NCBI RefSeq assembly: GCF_004327985.1
Contig: NZ_SJDL01000007.1
Coordinates: forward strand, 62,001-126,000
Length of the DNA stretch: 64,000 nucleotides
Source: Marinobacter halodurans
GTDB lineage: Bacteria; Pseudomonadota; Gammaproteobacteria; Pseudomonadales; Oleiphilaceae
Reading direction: 5' to 3'
Made by a program: the position numbers and the translations under genes. The notes beneath the pieces are model-generated. The model saw nothing but the letters and a program-made list of their open reading frames with translations, had not been told where the DNA came from and did no database searches. Positions 9,379-18,722 of this stretch are shown here, piece after piece. Position 1 is the stretch's first letter, and each line of letters opens with the position of its first letter.

Positions 9379-9404
9379 AAAAAAAGGCAGCCGAAGCTGC
9401 CTTT
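9379..9404 (-). terminator. Rho-independent terminator of the cold-shock gene
   Basis: On the minus strand a perfect 9-bp stem (AAAGGCAGC / GCTGCCTTT) closes a TTCG tetraloop and runs straight into a T tract (the A run at 9379-9385 on the plus strand). It lies about 20 bases after the stop of the cold-shock gene. Confidence 0.9.
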
Positions 9405-9426
9405 CTCGAAGCGGGTTGTGTGCTAA

Positions 9427-9633
9427 TCAGATAGCAACAACGTTTTCCGCCTGCGGGCCTTTCTGGCCCTGGGTTACGGTGAACTCAACCGCCTGGCCTT
9501 CTGCCAGGGTCTTGAAACCGCCGCCCTGAATGGCGCTGTAGTGAACGAAAACGTCCGGGCCGCTTTCGCGAGTGATAAAGCCAAAGCCTTTTGCTTCGTT
9601 GAAGAACTTAACGGTACCGTTAGTCGTAGACAT
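9427..9633 (-). CDS. Cold-shock domain protein (CspA family)
   Basis: A 68-residue single cold-shock domain, the usual family length. It contains RNP-1 (KGFGFI) and RNP-2 (VFVHYSAI), the two motifs that bind single-stranded RNA and DNA. Family members act as RNA chaperones and transcription antiterminators in the cytoplasm. The gene is single, has its own terminator and is preceded by a long AT-rich leader, as is common for cold-regulated csp genes. Whether this one is cold-induced or growth-phase-regulated cannot be told from sequence. Confidence 0.95.
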   Translation of the reverse strand: MSTTNGTVKFFNEAKGFGFITRESGPDVFVHYSAIQGGGFKTLAEGQAVEFTVTQGQKGPQAENVVAI

Positions 9634-9967
9634 AATAAATTATCCTGAACTCAATATTTTAAATGGCCCTCAGCGCATCGGTATGATGCCCGATCGGCGT
9701 TGTGCGGAAACAAAAAACACGCGGAATCAAAAACAGGACGGTGCACTACTGACTACGACAATGTAACGTCTTATTCTGAACGGCTTTGCTCTATCGTTTC
9801 TACCCGATGCACTCTACGCTGAAGTGCCAGGGAATGCCAAATATATTTTATAGGCATTAACCCTGAGCGGTCGGCGTTGGTTGCGGGCGGGATTCCGAGC
9901 CGCCCTTCGACACGCCAGGGCGATGGTCACCGGTGACGGCTTGGCCCCGCGTCCATTCACCGCTTTG
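9634..9967 (-). other. Leader and upstream region of the cold-shock gene
   Basis: The roughly 330 bases between the cold-shock gene and the GatB/YqeY gene hold no convincing ORF. Next to the cold-shock start the minus strand reads AGGATAATTTATT before the ATG, giving a ribosome-binding site. The stretch 9650-9850 is AT-rich and likely contains a long structured 5' untranslated region, which is inference from the family. Confidence 0.4.
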
Positions 9968-10423
9968 CTATCCCGCCAGTGCCGCCCGGACCTTCTGGCT
10001 CAGGTGGCCCATTTCCACCCGGCCCAGCACCTGTGGGCGCAGTTGGTTCATGACCTTGCCCATGTCCTGCATGCCCTGGGCGTCGGTGGTGCTGATTGCC
10101 TTGTGGATGAGACCGTCCAGCTCGTCTTCGGTGAGGGCGGCCGGCATGAATTCTTCGATGATGACCATTTCAGCCCGTTCCCTGTCGGCCAGTTCTTCGC
10201 GGCCGGCATCGTCGTACTGGCTGGCGGCATCGCGGCGCTGCTTCAGCATCTTGTCCAGTACTTTCAGCACCTCGTCATCGCCCAGCTCGCGGCGTTCATC
10301 GATCTCGATCTGCTTGATCGCCGCCTGGGCCATGCGCAGGGTCGTCAGCCGGTCCTTGTCCCTGTTGCGCATGGCCTCCTTAACCGCACTGGTCAGCTGT
10401 TCCTTAAGTGATGGGGACGCCAT
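9968..10423 (-). CDS. GatB/YqeY domain-containing protein
   Basis: A 151-residue cytoplasmic protein with the YqeY fold: KEAMRNRDKDRLTTLRMAQAAIK at the N-terminus, EVLKVLDKMLKQRRDAASQY in the middle and FMPAALTEDELDGLI before the C-terminal helical domain. The C-terminal part is shared with GatB, where it contacts tRNA, so a role in tRNA-dependent amidation has been proposed for the family, but the stand-alone protein has no proven reaction. CAGGAGAA precedes the ATG. In many gammaproteobacteria the gene sits between rpsU and dnaG; those neighbours are absent here. Confidence 0.9.
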   Translation of the reverse strand: MASPSLKEQLTSAVKEAMRNRDKDRLTTLRMAQAAIKQIEIDERRELGDDEVLKVLDKMLKQRRDAASQYDDAGREELADRERAEMVIIEEFMPAALTEDELDGLIHKAISTTDAQGMQDMGKVMNQLRPQVLGRVEMGHLSQKVRAALAG

Positions 10424-10610
10424 AACTGTTCTCCTGTAGGGATGTTGGGAAAGCTACCTTAGCGTAAAACACATCCGCCGGGGCATACGAAGTGTCAAAA
10501 AACGCGAGGGTTTCCGCGTGCCGCATGGGTTCGACAGCCCCGGCCACCTGGTCGATACTGAACGGGCAGGTCCACCGTATCCGGTATTTGGCGGAAGGAG
10601 GAGAGCCGGG

Positions 10611-11396
10611 ATGTCAGAAGGGGAGCCGCTGGTCGGCAGAGTCTGTGAGAACGGGATTACGACGCTCACCCTGAATCAGCCACAGCGCCGTAACAGCCTG
10701 TCGATGGCCATGCTGGAGGCCTTGTCTGCCGAACTGGACGCGCTTGCCGGTGACGCGGCGACCCGGGTCGTCGTCCTGGCGGCGCAGGGGCCGACCTTTT
10801 GCGCCGGGCACGACCTGCGGGAGATCCGGGAGCAGTTTGATCACCCGGACTTTCAGCTCGCCCTGTTCAACCAGTGCAGTAAGGTGATGCAGCAGATCGT
10901 GGCGCTGCCGAAACCGGTGATCGCCAGGATTATCGGTGTGGCAACGGCCGCGGGCTGCCAGCTTGTGGCCAGCTGCGACCTGGCCGTGGCGGCTGATACC
11001 GCCCGGTTCGCGACGCCCGGCGTCAACATCGGGCTGTTCTGCTCCACACCGATGGTGGCGCTGTCCCGGAACGTCTCTCGCAAGCACGCCATGGAAATGC
11101 TGCTGACCGGGGAGATGATCAGCGCCGCGAGGGCCGAGGAAATCGGCCTGGTGAACCGGGCTGTCGATGAACAGGTGCTGGATGAGACGGTATACCGGAT
11201 GGCCCGGACCATTGCCGACAAATCCGGTCACACCCTCAGGATCGGCAAGGAGGCGTTCTACCGGCAGCTGGAAATGCCGTTGTCGGACGCCTATGCGTAC
11301 ACCTCCAGCGTGATGGCGGAAAACATACAGGCCCACGATGCCCGGGAGGGTATCTGCGCGTTCCTGGACAAGCGCAAACCGGATTGGAAGGATTGA
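10611..11396 (+). CDS. Enoyl-CoA hydratase/isomerase family protein
   Basis: A 261-residue crotonase-fold protein. The oxyanion-hole signatures are visible as FCAGHDLREI and, further on, ATAAGCQLVASCDLAVAAD, together with the trimer-forming C-terminal helices. GGAGGAG seven bases before the ATG at 10611 fixes the start; a longer frame reaching 10518 has no ribosome-binding site. The overall pattern (AGHDLREI, TPGVNIGLFCSTPMVALSRN) is closest to the ECHDC3-like branch, whose physiological substrate is not settled. In the cell it would act on an acyl-CoA, possibly in fatty-acid degradation. It stands alone in front of the isocitrate dehydrogenase-like gene. Confidence 0.88.
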   Translation: MSEGEPLVGRVCENGITTLTLNQPQRRNSLSMAMLEALSAELDALAGDAATRVVVLAAQGPTFCAGHDLREIREQFDHPDFQLALFNQCSKVMQQIVALPKPVIARIIGVATAAGCQLVASCDLAVAADTARFATPGVNIGLFCSTPMVALSRNVSRKHAMEMLLTGEMISAARAEEIGLVNRAVDEQVLDETVYRMARTIADKSGHTLRIGKEAFYRQLEMPLSDAYAYTSSVMAENIQAHDAREGICAFLDKRKPDWKD

Positions 11397-11501
11397 TAGT
11401 CAGGAAAAGTTCCGCGCTGGGAAGGCTTGGTGTGTTTCGCCCATCCGATTCATTCCGCTTCCTGTTTTTTTGATCCACAGAACACGCGAAAGGAGAACGC
11501 A

Positions 11502-13235
11502 ATGGGCAACAAGATCCCGGTGGAATCGCCGCTGGTCATCCTCCACGGTGACGAGATGGCCCAGGTGGCTTTCGAGGCACTCCTGAAAACGTTCGTGACG
11601 TCGAGGCTGGACATCAAGCTCAAGGAGATTGACCTCTCCGCCGAGAACCGTCTGGCCACCAACGGCCAGGCGGTGACCGAAGCCATCGAGGCGATCAGGG
11701 AGTACGGCGTCGGCATCAAGAACGCGGGAATTACCGTCAACCGCAGCCAACTGGAAGAACTCCTCAAGAAGTACCCGGATGTCGACGGCGACGCCCTGGA
11801 TCCGCTGGCCACCAAGTCGCCGAACGGGGCCATCCGCAAGGGCATTGGCGGCAACATCACCCGGGAGGACATCCAGTTCCGCAACCTCCGCGTGCGCCGG
11901 CCCGACTGGATTGGCCGGGACATCAAGGTGATGACCATGGACAACGGCGGCATCAAGGACAGCTTCAACGAACTGGCCCGCGCCACCGGCATCATCAAGC
12001 TGATGTTCGTGGGGAGCAGCGGCGACCCGGAAGAGTTGCACCGCCGCGAGATCAACAAGGGCGACCCGCTGCTGCTGGCCACCAACGACATGGCCGACGT
12101 CCGGGACTGGTCGCGCCAGTTTTTCCAGCATGCCATCGATGAGAAGCGGGACATCTACCTGGGCCTGAAGGACACGGTGATCCCGGGTTACGACGGTGCC
12201 ATGCGCTCCGTCATCGAGGAGGTCTATAAAGACGAGTATCGGGACAGGGTGGAAGCCCTCGGCCTCAAGTTCCACTACGAGCTGATCGATGCCCAGGCGG
12301 CACGGCTGGTGTCCAATCCGCCGGAGCGGGCGTTGTGGGGCGTGCCGGACAACACCACCGGGCGCAAGCTGTTCAAGCTGGTCGATCAACTCAAGCGCTA
12401 CGGCATTCCGGATCGCAACGCCCATGTCTCCATCTCCCGGATGAGCGCCGGCGGTGGCGACCAGTACGGCAGCTTCAACGCGCCGGCCCGGGAAGACGGC
12501 ATCGTCAAGGTGGTCGTGGACGGCGAAGAGCGACATGCCCGGCACGTCAGGAAGGGCGACCCCATGCTGCTGATGTCCAACGACCGCGGGGCCATCAAGG
12601 ACTGGGTCAGTCAGGTGTTCCGGGATGCCTCGCGCAAGGACAAGGAGGTGTATTTCGGCCTGAAGCGGGAATACATGGAGTACGACGAGGTCTTCAGCAA
12701 CGTGATCACCGAAGTCCGCCGGGAGCTGGCCAAGGAAGACACGCCGCCGCCGTCGTTCATGATCATGCGGCCGTCCCGCCAGTTGATCAAGATGATCACC
12801 GACCCGCCCCGCAATGCCCTCTACCCCTCACAGAACCTGGACGGGGATATTTTCTCGGACATTTCCGCCGCCCTCGGGGGCAGTCTGGCCACCGCCAGTT
12901 CGATCATCGAGAGCAAGGACGGCGCCATGCTCTTCGAGGCGCCGCACGGCACCGCCCACGATCTCTATCTCAAGTACCGGGAGAGCGGCGGCAAGGAAGC
13001 CCATTTCAATCCATCGGCCCTGATCTATGCCCTGGGCAACGCCCTGGAAACCCTCGGCCACCGGGACGGCAACCGGGAGCTGACAGACTACGCGGGCCGG
13101 CTCAAGAAGGCCCTGAAGGACACCGTGGCCGATGGTGTGATCACCGCCGATCTCAAGGGTAAGATCACCAACCCGGAGTCGGAAAAGGTGGTGGACCTGT
13201 ATGGGTTTATCGAGGCCCTCCAGGAGCGGCTCTGA
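11502..13235 (+). CDS. Isocitrate/isopropylmalate dehydrogenase family protein with internal duplication (NADP-IDH-like)
   Basis: A 577-residue enzyme, much longer than the usual 400-420 residues of type II NADP-isocitrate dehydrogenases. The N-terminus (VILHGDEMAQVAF, SAENRLATNGQAV, KSPNGAIRKGIGGN) and C-terminus (LDGDIFSDISAALGG, FEAPHGTAHD) match that family, which oxidatively decarboxylates isocitrate in the TCA cycle. The extra length comes from a central segment present twice: about residues 125-287 and 290-450. KGDPLLLATND and GLKDTVIPGYDG in copy one face KGDPMLLMSND and GLKREYMEYDEV in copy two. GDQY and the metal-binding aspartates are in copy two, LIDAQAAR only in copy one. AGGAG precedes the ATG at 11502. 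Confidence 0.82.
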   Translation: MGNKIPVESPLVILHGDEMAQVAFEALLKTFVTSRLDIKLKEIDLSAENRLATNGQAVTEAIEAIREYGVGIKNAGITVNRSQLEELLKKYPDVDGDALDPLATKSPNGAIRKGIGGNITREDIQFRNLRVRRPDWIGRDIKVMTMDNGGIKDSFNELARATGIIKLMFVGSSGDPEELHRREINKGDPLLLATNDMADVRDWSRQFFQHAIDEKRDIYLGLKDTVIPGYDGAMRSVIEEVYKDEYRDRVEALGLKFHYELIDAQAARLVSNPPERALWGVPDNTTGRKLFKLVDQLKRYGIPDRNAHVSISRMSAGGGDQYGSFNAPAREDGIVKVVVDGEERHARHVRKGDPMLLMSNDRGAIKDWVSQVFRDASRKDKEVYFGLKREYMEYDEVFSNVITEVRRELAKEDTPPPSFMIMRPSRQLIKMITDPPRNALYPSQNLDGDIFSDISAALGGSLATASSIIESKDGAMLFEAPHGTAHDLYLKYRESGGKEAHFNPSALIYALGNALETLGHRDGNRELTDYAGRLKKALKDTVADGVITADLKGKITNPESEKVVDLYGFIEALQERL

Positions 13236-13511
13236 GGTACGGCGTTGAACTATTGGACGGCGGGACGGTCTGCAATCGAGTTTGCTGCGGTGATGCTTCT
13301 CGCCCGTGTGCGCGTTTCTGTGGCCGGCCATTGGCGCTGGGCGCCAAGCCCCCCGGAACACGGACAGTTGCGTGACTTTGCCGGGAAACGGGTTGTAAAA
13401 TAGTAGGTTAGGTTGAATCTGTAAGTGCTAAAAGGGTGAGTTCGGCAATAGGGATCATGCTAGAATAACCAGACAAGCACCAATTAAGTGCAGCAATAAT
13501 AGCGTGTATGC

Positions 13512-16454
13512 ATGACAGGGGGAGCGCCATTGAAGCCGTGGTTGCGGATGCTCGCCGGCCGTCTGCGTCTCAAGGCGTTGGGTGCTGCCTTGTGCGTGGT
13601 GCTGATTGCCTGTTTCGGCAGTTGGGTCAGCCTTCGCTATACCAAAACCGTCATGACCTCCGTCACCGATACGACGGAAACCTACCTTCCGCTGCTCACC
13701 CATGCAATCGACGCTTCCGATGCCATGCGCCGGCTGACGAGCCGGGCCCATGCGCTGTTGCTGTCCTGCGAAGCCGCCGATGGCGCCCGCCAGGTCTTGC
13801 CGGACGGATCCCTGTCGACAGAGTTCGAGGTCATCGAGAGACTCACCGCTTTCCTGCAAAGCGTGGGTATCCGGGAATATGAGGTCAAGGTCACGTCGGC
13901 CAAGGACGAGCTGGTCGATGCCTTCCGGGCGCTCTCCAACATCTGTGACACCCAGGCGGGACTGCAACGATCGTTTGAGGACCAACGGGCCCAGGCCATG
14001 GCCGCCATAGCCAGCCTGGGCGGCATCATCAACCGCTTGCGCCAGGACTACCGGCCGCCGTCCGGCGCAAGTGGGAATACCCAGGCGATCCTGCCATTTC
14101 TTGAGGTCCTGTCCGCAAGGCTCACCGAAGTCGAAAATGAGCTGGCCCAGTCCCATTCGAACTCGCAGGTCAAAGCAGGCGACGCTCTGGTGGTGAAGAC
14201 ACGCGATGCGGTGAGCGGACTCAGTGCGGCTTTCGAGGATGTCGGGCCCTTGCTGGACGACGACGGTCGCACCCGGGAGCGCGAGCAGATCCGCGGCCTT
14301 ATCGACTCACTTTCACGGACCATACTGGGACCGGGCGGAATCCGTGAGATATGGAACCGGACGAGCCTGTTCTATTCCGGCACCGTCATTACCCGGATGG
14401 CCCTTACCCGGGCCGATATGGCATTGGCCTGGGCGCTGCAGGGAATGGAGAGTGAAGCTCGCAGCCGTTACCGGCACGCCCTTGATGAGACCCGCTCCAC
14501 GACCGAAGAGGCACGTTGGGTGGTCTCCAGCGTTACGGTCGTGATCGCGCTTGTGCTGCTGGCTGCCGGTTGGATGGTGGCGGCAAGGTTGACGCGACCC
14601 ATCGAGCGACTCAAGGCGTTTGTCATGAAGTTGCGTGGCTCGGAAGATCTCTCCCATGCGGTGCCGGAACAACTGCTGCGCAGGAAGGATGAGATCGGCG
14701 CGCTGGCCCAGACATTCAACAGCCTTATCGCTGACCTTGCTGATGCCCGTAAGCGCCTGCTGTCGGAATCCCGGGCGGAGATCCAGACCCAGTACGAGCG
14801 TTTGTCGGCTGCGATCGAGAGTATCCCGCAAGGTTTGTGCTTGATTGACGCCGACAGCCGGCTCCTGGTGAGCAACAGTCGGTTCATGTCCATCTACGAC
14901 CTGTCTCCCGGTGACCTGAGGGTGGGCACGGCACTCAGCGATGTGATTGCGACCTGCCAGGAAAACGGTGCGATGCCGATGGATGGTGACAGCCCGCGCG
15001 GCCAGGCCGCAGACCCGGGGGCATCGATTTTCCAGCGGCCATTGCTCCTGCTCAATTTTCGCAATGAGCGCACCATTCTCATACGATCGGCCCGGACACC
15101 GGAAGGTGGCTGGGTATCGGTGCATGAGGACATCACCGAAAGGCGTCGGCAGGAGAAGCAGATTGAGCACCTGGCCTATCACGATACGCTGACCGGCCTG
15201 GCTAACCGTCGGCTGTTCAGGGACACCTTTGGCGAGCTGTTGGCCAGGGATCGTCGCCCATGTGGGGTTGTCCTGCTCTACATGGATCTCGATATGTTCA
15301 AGACGGTCAACGACACGCTGGGCCACCCGGTCGGCGACCAACTGCTCGTCGCGGTTGCGGAGCGGCTGCAGGCCTGTCTGCGTGATACGGACCATGTCGC
15401 CCGGGTGGGCGGTGATGAGTTTGCCGTGTTGCTGACCGATAACCCGACCAACGATGAGGCGATTCGCGTATCCGGCCGGATCATTGAAAAGATTGCCTTG
15501 CCGTTTGACATCAACGGCCATGAAATTGTCATCGGCATATCGGTTGGGATTGCCATCAGTCCGCGGGACGGGACTGATCCGGATCGGCTTATGAAGTGCG
15601 CGGATATGGCCATGTATCGGGCCAAGGGCGAAGGGCGCAACCGCTACTGTTTCTTCGAGCCGGAAATGGGCACCAAGATCCACGCCCGGCGAACCCTGGA
15701 GCTGGAACTCCGCAAGGCCGTTGAGATGGGAGATCTCGAACTCTATTACCAGCCGCAGGTTGAGAGTGGTAGTCGCCAGATAGCGGGATTCGAAGCCCTG
15801 ATCCGCTGGCACCACAAAGAGCGGGGGGATATTCCCCCGGAAGAGTTCATCAGTGTGGCGGAGGATTCCGGGCTGATCACCGAAATCGGGCGCTGGGTGC
15901 TGGAACAGGCCTGCCTGGAGGCTATGAGCTGGCCGGATTCGATCCAGGTTGCCGTCAACGTCTCCCCCGTTCAGTTCCGGTCCGCCAAGGCGCTGCTGTC
16001 AGACGTGAGGTCGGCCCTGCTGTTATCGGGACTGCCGGCCCATCGGCTTGAGCTGGAGATTACCGAAGGTATCCTGATGCAGGATACGGCGGCAAATCTG
16101 GAATTGCTGGACTCGCTGCGTCGAATGGGCGTCCATATTGCGATGGATGACTTCGGCACCGGTTACTCAAGTCTTGGTTACATCCGCAGGTTCTGTTTCG
16201 ACCGAATCAAGATCGATCGTTCCTTCATAAACGACGTCACGACCTCAAAGGACAGCCAGGCGGTGGTACAGGCGGTATGCGGTTTGTGCTCCACACTGGG
16301 TATCCAGACCGTGGCAGAAGGGGTCGAGAATGAGCAGCAGTTGCAGTTCCTTTTCGACGAAGGCTGCTCCCTGATACAGGGTTATTACATCGCCAGGCCC
16401 ATGGCCGTGGCAGACCTTCAGCGACTCATCGTGGACTGGACCGCAGCGTTGTAA
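13512..16454 (+). CDS. Membrane sensor GGDEF-EAL protein (HAMP-PAS-GGDEF-EAL)
   Basis: A 980-residue inner-membrane protein: transmembrane helix near residues 22-42, a long helical periplasmic domain, a second helix near 338-360, HAMP, a PAS-like domain (about 430-540), GGDEF (about 553-715) and EAL (about 725-975). The cyclase motif RVGGDEFAVLL is intact, as is the phosphodiesterase motif FEALIRWHH with downstream DDFGTGYSSL. It can therefore in principle both make and degrade cyclic-di-GMP. ATG 13512 lacks a ribosome-binding site; a TTG at 13530 preceded by GGGGGAG may be the real start. The next gene, 40 bases on, encodes a periplasmic binding protein that could supply its signal. Confidence 0.92.
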   Translation: MTGGAPLKPWLRMLAGRLRLKALGAALCVVLIACFGSWVSLRYTKTVMTSVTDTTETYLPLLTHAIDASDAMRRLTSRAHALLLSCEAADGARQVLPDGSLSTEFEVIERLTAFLQSVGIREYEVKVTSAKDELVDAFRALSNICDTQAGLQRSFEDQRAQAMAAIASLGGIINRLRQDYRPPSGASGNTQAILPFLEVLSARLTEVENELAQSHSNSQVKAGDALVVKTRDAVSGLSAAFEDVGPLLDDDGRTREREQIRGLIDSLSRTILGPGGIREIWNRTSLFYSGTVITRMALTRADMALAWALQGMESEARSRYRHALDETRSTTEEARWVVSSVTVVIALVLLAAGWMVAARLTRPIERLKAFVMKLRGSEDLSHAVPEQLLRRKDEIGALAQTFNSLIADLADARKRLLSESRAEIQTQYERLSAAIESIPQGLCLIDADSRLLVSNSRFMSIYDLSPGDLRVGTALSDVIATCQENGAMPMDGDSPRGQAADPGASIFQRPLLLLNFRNERTILIRSARTPEGGWVSVHEDITERRRQEKQIEHLAYHDTLTGLANRRLFRDTFGELLARDRRPCGVVLLYMDLDMFKTVNDTLGHPVGDQLLVAVAERLQACLRDTDHVARVGGDEFAVLLTDNPTNDEAIRVSGRIIEKIALPFDINGHEIVIGISVGIAISPRDGTDPDRLMKCADMAMYRAKGEGRNRYCFFEPEMGTKIHARRTLELELRKAVEMGDLELYYQPQVESGSRQIAGFEALIRWHHKERGDIPPEEFISVAEDSGLITEIGRWVLEQACLEAMSWPDSIQVAVNVSPVQFRSAKALLSDVRSALLLSGLPAHRLELEITEGILMQDTAANLELLDSLRRMGVHIAMDDFGTGYSSLGYIRRFCFDRIKIDRSFINDVTTSKDSQAVVQAVCGLCSTLGIQTVAEGVENEQQLQFLFDEGCSLIQGYYIARPMAVADLQRLIVDWTAAL

Positions 16455-16494
16455 CGTGACGGGCAGCAACGGGTGACCGGGAGGAGTAACTCCG

Positions 16495-17775
16495 ATGGCT
16501 TCCAAACAGGTAAACCGGCGCGCGTTTCTCAGCATGGCTGCGAGTGTCGTCGGGCTCAGCTGTTGCCCGGCATTGCGGGCAGGCGGGATCCCGCTGCGGT
16601 TTATCTGGTGGGGAAGTGCCGAGCGGGCGGACATCACCCGGCGGGCCGTGTCGCTTTTCGAGGCAAATCATCCAGGCGTGACGGTCGAGACGGATTATCT
16701 GGAGTGGCTGGACTACTGGCAGCACTTTGTCACGTTGGTCGCCAAATCGCAGACGCCCGACCTGATTCAGATGGATTATCGATACCTGGCGCTCTATGCC
16801 CGGCATGGCGTGCTTCTGCCCCTGGACCGTTATCTGGGGAATCAACTGAACATTGCCTCTTTCGGCCCGCACAATATCGACGCCTGCCGGGTGGACGGAG
16901 ATCTCTACGGCGTTAATCTCGGTATCAACTCGTCCGCCGCCATCCTGGATACCGGGGCGTGGGCGGATGCCGGTGTCGAACCGCCCGGTTTCGGGACCAC
17001 CTGGGAGGCGTTTGCGCAGAAGTGCGAAGCGTTTGCCAAGGGAAACAGGCGCGACAACGTCTATGCCACGCCCGACGCCTCAGGGTCGCTGGCGGTGTTT
17101 GAGAACTGGCTGAGGCAGAAGGGCAAAGCGCTCTACGATGCCGATGGCCAGTTGGCCTTCACGGCCGCGGACGTCTCGGACTGGTTCGAATACTGGGCGG
17201 GGATACGCCGCGTCAATGGGTGCGTTCCGGCCGACATCCAGGTGTTGAGCAAGCACTCTTTCCAGTCGTCGCTTCTGATCCTGGGTTATACAGCGATGGA
17301 TTATGCCCATTCGAACATGTTCCTCAACTACCAGGCACGGATGGCCCAGTCACTTGACCTTATCCCTTTTCCTGTCTTCGAGGGCGGGGCGCCCGGTCAT
17401 TACCACAAGCCTTCCCAGATGCTCTCTGTTGGCGCCAGTTCGGCCAGTCCAGCCATCGCCGTCGAACTGGCCAACTTCCTGGTGATGTCGCCGCCGGCTG
17501 TCAGGATACTCGGTGTCGACCGGGGAATACCGGCTTCTCCGGCCATGCGCCAGATACTGCTGCCGCAGTTGGACGTGGCCGGCCGGAAGACGATCGCCTA
17601 CATCGACAGACTGGATCCGTTCATCGGGCCGCTGCCGGACCTTCCACCCCCCAATGCCGGCGAGGTTGCCATTACATTCCAGAGCATCGGTCACGAAATC
17701 GCTTTCAGGCGCCTGTCCCCCCGCCAGGGCGGTGAACAGCTGTTCCGGCAGGCATCGGCCATATTGGCCCGTTGA
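16495..17775 (+). CDS. Extracellular solute-binding protein family 1 (Tat-type signal)
   Basis: A 426-residue periplasmic binding protein of the sugar/oligosaccharide type. The N-terminus has a twin-arginine-like signal (NRRAFLSMAASVVG). The mature part shows the family-1 pattern LRFIWWGSAERADITRRAVSLFEANHPGVTVE and DLIQMDYRYLALYARHGVLLPLD. GGAGGAG precedes the ATG. No ABC permease or ATPase accompanies it; instead it follows the GGDEF-EAL membrane sensor by 40 bases in what looks like one operon. I infer it may present a ligand to that sensor rather than feed an importer; alternatively it serves a transporter encoded elsewhere. Confidence 0.85.
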   Translation: MASKQVNRRAFLSMAASVVGLSCCPALRAGGIPLRFIWWGSAERADITRRAVSLFEANHPGVTVETDYLEWLDYWQHFVTLVAKSQTPDLIQMDYRYLALYARHGVLLPLDRYLGNQLNIASFGPHNIDACRVDGDLYGVNLGINSSAAILDTGAWADAGVEPPGFGTTWEAFAQKCEAFAKGNRRDNVYATPDASGSLAVFENWLRQKGKALYDADGQLAFTAADVSDWFEYWAGIRRVNGCVPADIQVLSKHSFQSSLLILGYTAMDYAHSNMFLNYQARMAQSLDLIPFPVFEGGAPGHYHKPSQMLSVGASSASPAIAVELANFLVMSPPAVRILGVDRGIPASPAMRQILLPQLDVAGRKTIAYIDRLDPFIGPLPDLPPPNAGEVAITFQSIGHEIAFRRLSPRQGGEQLFRQASAILAR

Positions 17776-17948
17776 ACGGGCCCGCGTCAGGCCGACCGGT
17801 TCGATGTGCGGTGGGTCCCCTGTCCTCGTGGCTCCGCGCAGCGGTCCCGCCAGGAGGACTGAAAGCGTTGTCGAATTCCGGGACGGCCATTCGACGAATG
17901 GGTAGCTCTCGTCAGGAGAGATCCTCAAACAGCACAAGGAGATTCATT

Positions 17949-18401
17949 ATGTCCGGTAATACGATCCGCCTGCATCGTGTTCTGAGCGGCAGTCCCGACC
18001 GCGTCTATCGTGCCTTTATCGATCCGGATGCCCTGGTGAAATGGCTTCCGCCCCACGGCTTCGCCGGCCACATCGACGAGATGGATGCGCGTGAGGGCGG
18101 CGGCTACCACATGGCCTTCACCAACTTCACGACCGGGAAGAAGCACGCCTTCCGGGTGCGTTACCTGGAACTCAAACCCGGCGAACTGATTCGCCACACC
18201 GACCAGTTCGACGACCCCAACCTGCCGGGGGAAATGCAGGTGACCATTCACCTGAAGCCTGTGCTGTGTGGGACGGAGCTGACCATCGAACAGGCCGGCG
18301 TGCCCGAGGTGATCCCGGTTGAGTTCTGCTACCAGGGATGGCAGGAATCGTTGAGCCTGCTGGCACTGCTGGTGGATCCGGAGATTCCGGACGAGGCCTG
18401 A
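17949..18401 (+). CDS. SRPBCC (AHSA1-type) protein
   Basis: A 150-residue cytoplasmic protein of the START/Bet v1-like fold used by AHSA1-related proteins: RVLSGSPDRVYRAFIDPDALVKWLPP at the start and the C-terminal helix YQGWQESLSLLALLV are both typical. Family members bind hydrophobic ligands; most have no known function. CAAGGAG lies 7 bases upstream of the ATG at 17949, so the longer frame from 17772 is rejected. It stands between the solute-binding protein and the chemosensory cluster, with a possible terminator just downstream, so it is probably its own transcription unit. Confidence 0.88.
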   Translation: MSGNTIRLHRVLSGSPDRVYRAFIDPDALVKWLPPHGFAGHIDEMDAREGGGYHMAFTNFTTGKKHAFRVRYLELKPGELIRHTDQFDDPNLPGEMQVTIHLKPVLCGTELTIEQAGVPEVIPVEFCYQGWQESLSLLALLVDPEIPDEA

Positions 18402-18456
18402 CGTGGCCGGGGCTGCCCTTCCCGCGGTGCTCCGGGTTCAGCCCCGCCTCCGGCGA

Positions 18457-18490
18457 CGTCAGGGCTTGAACCGGTTGTCCGGCCCTGACG
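18457..18490 (+). terminator. Hairpin after the SRPBCC gene, possible terminator
   Basis: A perfect 9-bp inverted repeat (CGTCAGGGC / GCCCTGACG) with a 16-base loop lies 56 bases after the stop. There is no T tract, so termination is only possible, not shown. The rest of 18402-18722 holds no recognisable gene; a small hairpin (ATGCCG/CGGCAT) sits at 18676-18691 just before the CheW gene. Confidence 0.4.
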
Positions 18491-18722
18491 GGGGCCTGCA
18501 CCGCTAAAACGGGCATTGGCCCCATGCCTGCCTGGCGTACCAACCTCCCGCCAGCCGCTCTCCGGCCCTGAGTAACCCGGCAGGCCAGTTCATCTTGAGT
18601 GGGACACCAGCGGGCCGGTTGCCCAACACGCCATTCAAGGCAATGTCGAACGGCGCACGGACCTCCATCTTAATGATGCCGAAAGCGGCATTGGCAAATT
18701 GTTGAAAGACCACCTAGGTTTA

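Noticed and set aside
11400-12545. 381-codon minus-strand frame opposite the isocitrate dehydrogenase-like gene
   Set aside because: The plus strand carries recognisable IDH motifs throughout; the minus translation is unlike any family.
14313-15815. 500-codon minus-strand frame inside the GGDEF-EAL gene
   Set aside because: Opposite strand of clearly conserved PAS and GGDEF domains; no domain of its own.
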